DNA of 64,000 nt from NCBI GenBank assembly GCA_963931925.1, contig OZ007571.1, forward strand, positions 58,491,625-58,555,624. Direction: 5' to 3'. The translations under genes and the position numbers were made by a program. This stretch comes from Onchidella celtica. Its lineage: Eukaryota; Mollusca; Gastropoda; Systellommatophora; Onchidiidae. Positions 57,613-64,000 of this stretch are shown piece after piece. Positions within the stretch are counted from its first letter, which is position 1, and each line of letters opens with the position of its first letter. The notes beneath the pieces are model-generated. The model was not told where the DNA came from, did not search any database, and saw nothing but the letters and a program-made list of their open reading frames with translations.

Positions 57613-60600
57613 TATAAGACTAAAAAAAATAACACTGATATGTGTATGCCAAATCATATCCACCTGTTTATCAAACAAGAGTGGCAGAAGGGTGGAAATG
57701 GTTTCCCTGGAACGCTGAAAGACCCATCAAGAAATCTTCCAGAGAGTTCTCCGCTCTACCATTCTTTCTCCACCTTTTTTTTTTTTTGTTTGTTTGTTCC
57801 AAAATCCATTTTTCCATAATGTGTGTGTGCACAACTCAGCTCCTCTGTGACAATGTTCAGAAAGATGCCACATTTTTTTCGTGAATCTCGCTGCTGTCTT
57901 GAAAATAACTCCCCAACTTATTTCAGCGCAGACGGCGAATACATACACTGCTGACAGAAACGCCACAGACATTATACACGTTAACGCGGTGGTTCTCAAC
58001 CGCGGGCCAAGGGAGGGGAGAAGTTGAGATTCCAGTGAGGGAATTACTTAGGCCATTATTTAATGGACAGTACTTATATTGTGAAACTACAGAGTCGCTT
58101 ATATATTTTTTTATTCCATCTTTTGTGAAGTAATTTCTACCGGTGTTCAACTGAATCTCCGTTATTTCATTCCACTGACCCAGGTTACGCCATCAGTGTT
58201 GGTAAGTCTACGGAACCAAGCATATTGGCAGGGGGGAAAAGTCATGAGACAGGAATACAAGGGAAAACGGCAGGTTTAAACGCTAACAAACAAGAGTTTT
58301 AAGCCTAGACAGATCTTGTGTCGTTGTCTGGTAAAACACATTCTTCATGGGAGTTGGCACTAGCGTCTCTGAGCCAACTACTGGCATCCAAATGTCACAG
58401 ACAAACAGTGATTAAAGAAGACGCACATTGCTGGATATTTATTGCTTCTGACATTTAGTTTAGTTTAATTGGACTCCGGGCCCCCAGTTCCGTACATACC
58501 TGGGGGTTTCTCCTTCCCCAGATAATGTTGTTGCTAATTAGGCTAAACCTCCATGGTAATAAGTACAGAAGTATACACTAAATCAGATTTGTTTAGCAAA
58601 TACTTTGAATCAACTATGTTTACGTTGTGGAAAATACGTTACTATTTGGAAGGAAGAAAAATTTCTGGACACATAATGCCAATGTTTTTAGTTCGTGTTA
58701 ATAGCGCCCGGAGGTCAACTCTGTAACTACCATTGTGAAATCTCATTTTTCCACTGGGGGGATGAAGGTATATACAAATAAAACTGACAAGTGAAATGCT
58801 TTATATAGTTCAATTTTACGACACCCAAATTAGTACGAGGGTTGGTTATTAGCACTAAAGATGAAAAAGAATAATCCTTTAAAAATCTGATAAATATCAT
58901 ACTGATACTTTGCTCACTCGATGTCATCGACGTCATGCACATTTTTAACAAAATGTATTAAGTTTACCATAATTATTAATTCTTATTCTTGCAAGGCTCT
59001 GAGCTGCAGGCAAAGACAGGCCCTACAGGGAAAGTTCAAACATTTCCGTCAACTCTCGGCGTACGCGATCTGAGCAACGTTCTGTGTGCGTCGTAAACCC
59101 TGAAGTATTGGCATACTTTCGTTACAGACCCAAGCTGAAAGAGTACTGGTCTGGAATTTCTCAAGCTTCGGGAATGTTCATGGGAACCGTGTCCCTCCCA
59201 ACTTAATTATAGAACTTACAAAACTTCTCAACCTATAAACACGGGGCATTTCCATTTCTCTCGCTTGACAGGTGTGGAAATAAACTGTATCACTGGTGGC
59301 CTTGGGCCGAATGGTCAGGTCAGTGGAAGGATTTACCTAAGAAGGTTCCAGAAGAATTATGAAACAGCTGCTCTCAAATGTGACTAGAGCACAAAAATAC
59401 GGCTTGAGGTTGGCCTAACCCCCCACTCCGTGAAAACTATAGTGGAGAACTTCCTATTTTTGTAAATGTTATGAAAGTTTTGCAACGCTTCTCCTGTTTC
59501 TATATTAATGAAAGAGAGACCGTAAGACACTGCAGTACGGTTTTCCCTGCACATCCTCTATCAGCAAATTGTTTAACTATCAAATTTCAAACACTTTCTC
59601 TCATTGGTAATCTTCTTCTGGACACTTTTACAATAAAGAAAAAAATTCATTCAAACATTACAAATCCTGATAGCTAAATTCTAAAAATATTTTTTACCTA
59701 CCATTTTCATCTTCCATTTACAACTAACACAGACTACGTCAACAATACAATGCTCAATAAACTCGATGTGTTTTCCTTGCAGTTTATCGCAGTTCTTTGA
59801 TGCCAAGCACTTGTCGGTGTTTTCATGTAGGTCCGCGCCACGTTTCTGATATAGCCTGATAAAACTCAACAAAACAAATATACAACCAAATAAACGCTGT
59901 ACGGGCCAGGAGACAAATATATTTTTTAATATTTTCAGCTTTTCGGGGCCACTGATGCCAGCGAGAATTACAATAACGGGCCATGGTACTTTTCTAGTTT
60001 TCATTTCATGCACCGCTAGGTCAATTTTCAGTGAAAGTTAGTGGCCATTGTTGATTATTACTGTAAGTAAAATAGCTGAATCAAATTCACAACGGCCTCA
60101 GTGGCGACCAATACTTTCTTCAACTATTATATTTCATTTCGAATAAAGATTCTATCAAATTTCTATCACGCATGCGCATCTTTGGCGTTCGCTTTTGCAA
60201 TATTTGTTCTTTGGATCTTCGCACCCTAACTGTCCCATTTATAGACGGCTTTCATCAGGATTACATAAGTTATAGAATGATTTTTTTTTTTAATGAAGAT
60301 CTTGGAACCTGCATACTACTCAAAATTTATGCAACAGGCCTATTTAGCAAAAGGTGAAAGAAACATCTGAGAAGGAGCGGTTCAGTATGTATTATTACTT
60401 ACAGTAACTTACAAGAAAATTCAAAATGATCAGTCTTTGTGGGACGTAAAACTAGCTACAGATTGGGCTGAAACATCCCTTTTTTTTTTTTCAAAAACTG
60501 ACAATTTGGCAAAAATTAGGTTCTGTTTGTACCACGGACTTTTGTTTGTACCACGGACTTTTCAGGCAATTTCAGAATAAGGGAATTTATTCTGTTGGCT

Positions 60601-61140
60601 ACAACAACTTTTTCCCTGCCCAAAATAAAAATGGTCGCAAAAACGTTTTGGAAAATTGGCCACACATTGGTCAAACTAGGAAAAAAAAAATGTTTTCTGA
60701 AATCTATTTGAGTATTTCGGCTACAGGGTCCTAAAAGCCACTGCCGTTTGTTTCTTGTTCGTTGCTGTTTCTCCCTGGCCAAAAGAAACAACACGGTGCA
60801 GTGACCTCACTACATACCAGCAAAATGCACTAGATCTAACATTAGTTTAAAAAATTGTTTTGTAAGTCAGCTTCTGACAGCGAGATGTGTCGGCTTCCTA
60901 AACTGTAGTACACATTCTCGTGAGGATGCGGTGGGGGATGGAGCAAGCATGATTCATTGAACAGTATCTGGTGGTGGCATCCCCCCCCCCCCTTTCCCAC
61001 TGGAAATCCTCTAAACAGTCTTGGAACACTTCTGTGTCCAAACAAAACTTGGTGGAAAGGTATCATTTGGCGCCTTATGAAAAGTAAAATTAATCGTATC
61101 GGTTTCCTATATTCTCTGTCACAAATCCCAGACTGGGAGA
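57613..61140. other. Region upstream of the traced ADAMTS exons
   Basis: The missing first ADAMTS coding exons should lie here or beyond the window on the minus strand. I found no segment with prodomain similarity. A minus-strand frame at 59681-60013 starts with a signal-peptide-like segment but has no other match. Also present: a C12 run (60981-60992) and a duplicated 18-mer near 60522-60562. Confidence 0.5.
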
Positions 61141-62311
61141 TGTAATAAGTTATGACAGGACAACAATCACGAACAAACAAGTTAACACTTAACAGAACAA
61201 TCCATCAGACTCACACATTTATTAAACATAATTATACCTATAATAGCGCAATTACATATACTATATTATTGAAATGACTGCCGTACAACGGCCTTATTCT
61301 CACACACACGCTCCCTCGGATCCACAATCCGGTAGTTACTCCTAAAGGCACTTCGGCCTCAGCCTCTCCCCTCAGGGTCTTAATAGTACATTAATGATTC
61401 ACTGGCACCGCAGTCTCTCAATATCACCTTCCTATTGTCATACACCTTAGCACTCCCCTAGCACCTCAGCAGGGCAATAACACATTATTATTTCCATAGC
61501 CATCAACATGGCAACAACATAATATCAGTTCACTAGCCTATCAACATGGCAACAATATAGTATCTCATTCACTCGCATATCTACGTCCCTGTCCGTGGCC
61601 TGACTGCCACGACTTTATGTGCCTCTACTGTCCTGCACTGACAGCCTCACTTCTGGCCTATGTGTGGCCTCCGGCCCTATGCTGGCCTATCCCCTGTGCT
61701 CATCGAGGTGGCTCTGCGGCCCGTCCCCGACACCTACAAGAATAACATTACATTGGTATAATACCCTACCCTTTCTATTCACTCCACCTCTCCTTACAAC
61801 CCATGAAGCGTACACACACTAGTTCACCTTTCACTCACCACACATCTTACGGTAACACACCTCCATCGGAGTACACACTACTCACTCGCGCTACAAATCC
61901 ATGAACTCACTTTCATCTATCGCTCATGGCGCACATTGCTATATCCAATATCAAGGACTTCCACATTCCTCACATATACTTATTCACATCATGGTAATAG
62001 ACGAATATAATATAATACATCAATCATAATAATCAATCAACGTTCTACATACCAGTCATAACTGGAAAGACTCTCACTAGTCTTCTCGACTGCTTCCCCT
62101 TTATGTCCGCCCGATGGGCTTTTATTCACAGGTCCGATCCCTAGGACCTTCTAACTTGCAGTGATAGTATTACCGCGCTTTCGCCTCCTTCAGACCCCGC
62201 CCCCACTACCACTCACAACAGCACGCTTAACTTGCTGTCTACTGTGAGCCTTTCTTACTCTACACCCGCTCTGTAGCAATCCCCTTAATTGCACTCACTC
62301 CACTCGTGACA
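61141..62311 (-). repeat. Probable 3' LTR of element D
   Basis: On the minus strand the polypurine tract GGGGTGGGGGA (plus 62315-62325) is followed by TGA and then TGTCACGAGTGGAGTG, a likely LTR start resembling that of element C (TGTCATGATTC). A plausible end ...TTATTACA lies at plus 61141, giving 1171 bp, close to the C-family LTR length. The left boundary is a guess because no partner LTR is in the window. Confidence 0.6.
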
Positions 62312-62668
62312 TCATCCCCCACCCCAAAAAAATTAATGCAATTAATTTCAAATCGGATCAAGATGACTGTCAACGAGTGAGCGTGAGCAATACCTACACT
62401 AGAAAATGACCTAGCAGTTCCCCTAGTATATAGAATACCGAAATCAGGGGAAAATATGGGGATCAATATGGTCTGAAATATGCATATATGTGTCACCTCA
62501 TGACTAGCTAACTAAACACAATATCTAATACAGAATCAAAAACCATTCAACCTATCAACCATTCTTCATATCATATATTTTATAATGTCAATATTTTAAA
62601 GTCGACTCATTCACACAGATCCTGTCAATGTTCCTGTCCTCCGATGTATAAGCTCCTGAAATCTTCCC

Positions 62669-64000
62669 CTAGGCTCGACTAAGGTAGTCGGCGATATGAT
62701 TGCTGGTTCCTGGAATTGGTTGAATAACGAAGGTATACGGCTGTAAAGCCAATGCCCATCTAGACAAGCGTGGGCTGGACGAACGATTCTTCGACAAAAA
62801 TGTCAGTGGCTTGTGGTCTGTCTGGATACAAAATTCTCGTCCCATGAGATAACGTCCCAGTTTCTGGACGGACCAGACAATGGCAAGACACTCACGCTCT
62901 ATCACAGAATACTTTCTTTCTCTCTGCAATAACTTCCTACTGACATAACATACAGGATGGAGACATTCGTTCTTCTCCTGTAGAAGACAAGCGCCGACAC
63001 CAGAGTCCGACGCATCCGTTCTGAGGATAAAATTAGATCGAAAATCGGGCAATATCAGAATGGGTGACGATGATAATGCTGTCACCAAATTATCAAATGA
63101 TGTCTGACATTCAGACGTCCACTGGACCTTATCGGGTTGTCCCTTCTTAGTAAGGTCAGTAAGAGAAGATGACAAGGAGGAAAAATTTGGAATGAACTTT
63201 CTGTAATAATTTAAAATTCCCACTAAGCTTCTGACTTGTTTCTTTGTTTTAGGGATTTGCAACCCTACTAACTTGTCAATTTTTGTTTCTTCAGGTCTCT
63301 GAACACCTCTACCCACAATATGTCCTAAGAATACTATCTCTGGACATGCCAAATCCATCTTTGCGGGTTTAGCCGTTAACCCAAAATGACGTAATCGTTG
63401 AAAAATTAGTGTTAGTGTCTGAATATGCTCAGACCATGTCGACGTATGGCATGCTATATCATCAAAGAATGACACGACATTAGGTATGTCCTTCAACACT
63501 AATCTCATTAATCGTGCAAACGTCGCTGGCGCGTTTACCAACCCAAATGGCATGACCTTAAATTGGAATAATCCAATGGGCGTTTGAAACGCCGTGTATT
63601 GTTTAGACTCCTCAGTAAGCGGGATTTCCCAATACCCTTTCGTCAAATCTATCTTGGAAAACCACGTGGACCCGGCCAATGAAGCTATTAATTCCTCCTG
63701 AAACGGAATAGGCTCCCTATCGCCTACCGTAATAGTGTTCAATCTTCGAAAGTCAATACAGAACCGCACCGATCCATCAAGTTTTTTCACGAGGACGATG
63801 GGTGATGAATACGGCGATGTTGATGGTTCTATCACATCTAACTTCAACATTGACTCAACTTCCTTTATGACTCTATCTCTCGAAGAAAACGGCAGCGGAT
63901 AAGGTCTAAGAAATACCGGCTTATCCGAAGTCAACTTTATTTGGTGCTGGATCACCGTAGTGCGACCCGGCAAATCCGTAACAACATCCGGAAATGACGC
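62669..64000 (-). CDS. Element D polyprotein, C-terminal RT and RNase H (partial)
   Basis: Frame open to the window edge (no start inside). It begins at the RT N-terminus (TDLPGRTTVIQH) and includes motif A WFSKIDLTKGYW, active site FFDD in place of YxDD, then RNase H motifs [18 protein letters not shown] and QTDHKPL, and stops directly after IADYLSRA. No integrase follows RNase H, and the sequence is closest to element C, so integrase is expected upstream, outside the window. This makes it a second Gmr1-type element, divergent from C. Confidence 0.9.
   Translation of the reverse strand, partial: ASFPDVVTDLPGRTTVIQHQIKLTSDKPVFLRPYPLPFSSRDRVIKEVESMLKLDVIEPSTSPYSSPIVLVKKLDGSVRFCIDFRRLNTITVGDREPIPFQEELIASLAGSTWFSKIDLTKGYWEIPLTEESKQYTAFQTPIGLFQFKVMPFGLVNAPATFARLMRLVLKDIPNVVSFFDDIACHTSTWSEHIQTLTLIFQRLRHFGLTAKPAKMDLACPEIVFLGHIVGRGVQRPEETKIDKLVGLQIPKTKKQVRSLVGILNYYRKFIPNFSSLSSSLTDLTKKGQPDKVQWTSECQTSFDNLVTALSSSPILILPDFRSNFILRTDASDSGVGACLLQEKNECLHPVCYVSRKLLQRERKYSVIERECLAIVWSVQKLGRYLMGREFCIQTDHKPLTFLSKNRSSSPRLSRWALALQPYTFVIQPIPGTSNHIADYLSRA

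Overview
The window is animal nuclear DNA: AT-rich, intron-rich, with long non-coding stretches and many transposable elements. The backbone is one large gene on the minus strand that encodes a secreted ADAMTS metalloprotease of the ADAMTS6/ADAMTS10 type. I traced 23 coding exons by protein similarity and splice signals, from a prodomain exon at 57243 down to the stop codon at 2767. All intron phases agree, giving 2976 nt, or 991 residues plus stop. The signal peptide and the start of the prodomain lie to the right of 57243 and were not identified. An intronless rhodopsin-family GPCR (11916-12998, plus strand) sits antisense inside one ADAMTS intron. Its divergent motifs, the type of repeats and the base composition suggest a lophotrochozoan, most likely a mollusc. 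That is inference; no taxon is proven.

Layout from left to right: 1-2766 is the 3' flank of the ADAMTS gene. From 2767 to 13972 come the PLAC domain, the C-terminal thrombospondin repeats and the spacer exons, with a pogo-like DNA element (8475-9292) and the nested GPCR. 14787-19342 is a decayed Ty3/gypsy element (A) with 173-bp LTRs and a CATGT target duplication. 20576-25333 is a younger Ty3/gypsy element (B) with 241/245-bp LTRs, a CCATG duplication and a nearly intact pol. 25516-34286 holds the cysteine-rich, first thrombospondin and metalloprotease exons. 34388-45498 is repeat-rich intron: AGATCT clusters, two foldback elements, a solo LTR, a MITE carrying a CRE-bearing minisatellite, and SINE-like tRNA heads. 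46371-54521 is a large LTR element (C). 54765-57243 holds more metalloprotease exons and the prodomain. 61141-64000 is the 3' part of another LTR element (D), cut by the window edge.

The most unusual system is element C together with D. In C a single 1491-codon frame runs gag, zinc knuckle, protease, integrase, reverse transcriptase, RNase H. Integrase lies upstream of reverse transcriptase, as in Ty1/copia, but the sequences are Ty3/gypsy-like. This is the arrangement known from Gmr1-type elements. Element D is a second, divergent member: its frame also ends directly after RNase H, and it shares the same 11-nt polypurine tract. C also has an odd left LTR: it matches the right LTR exactly for 661 bp, then diverges completely, and no target duplication flanks the pair.

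Elements A and B run with the ADAMTS gene; element C and the solo LTR run against it. All are intronic, and no ADAMTS exon is interrupted.
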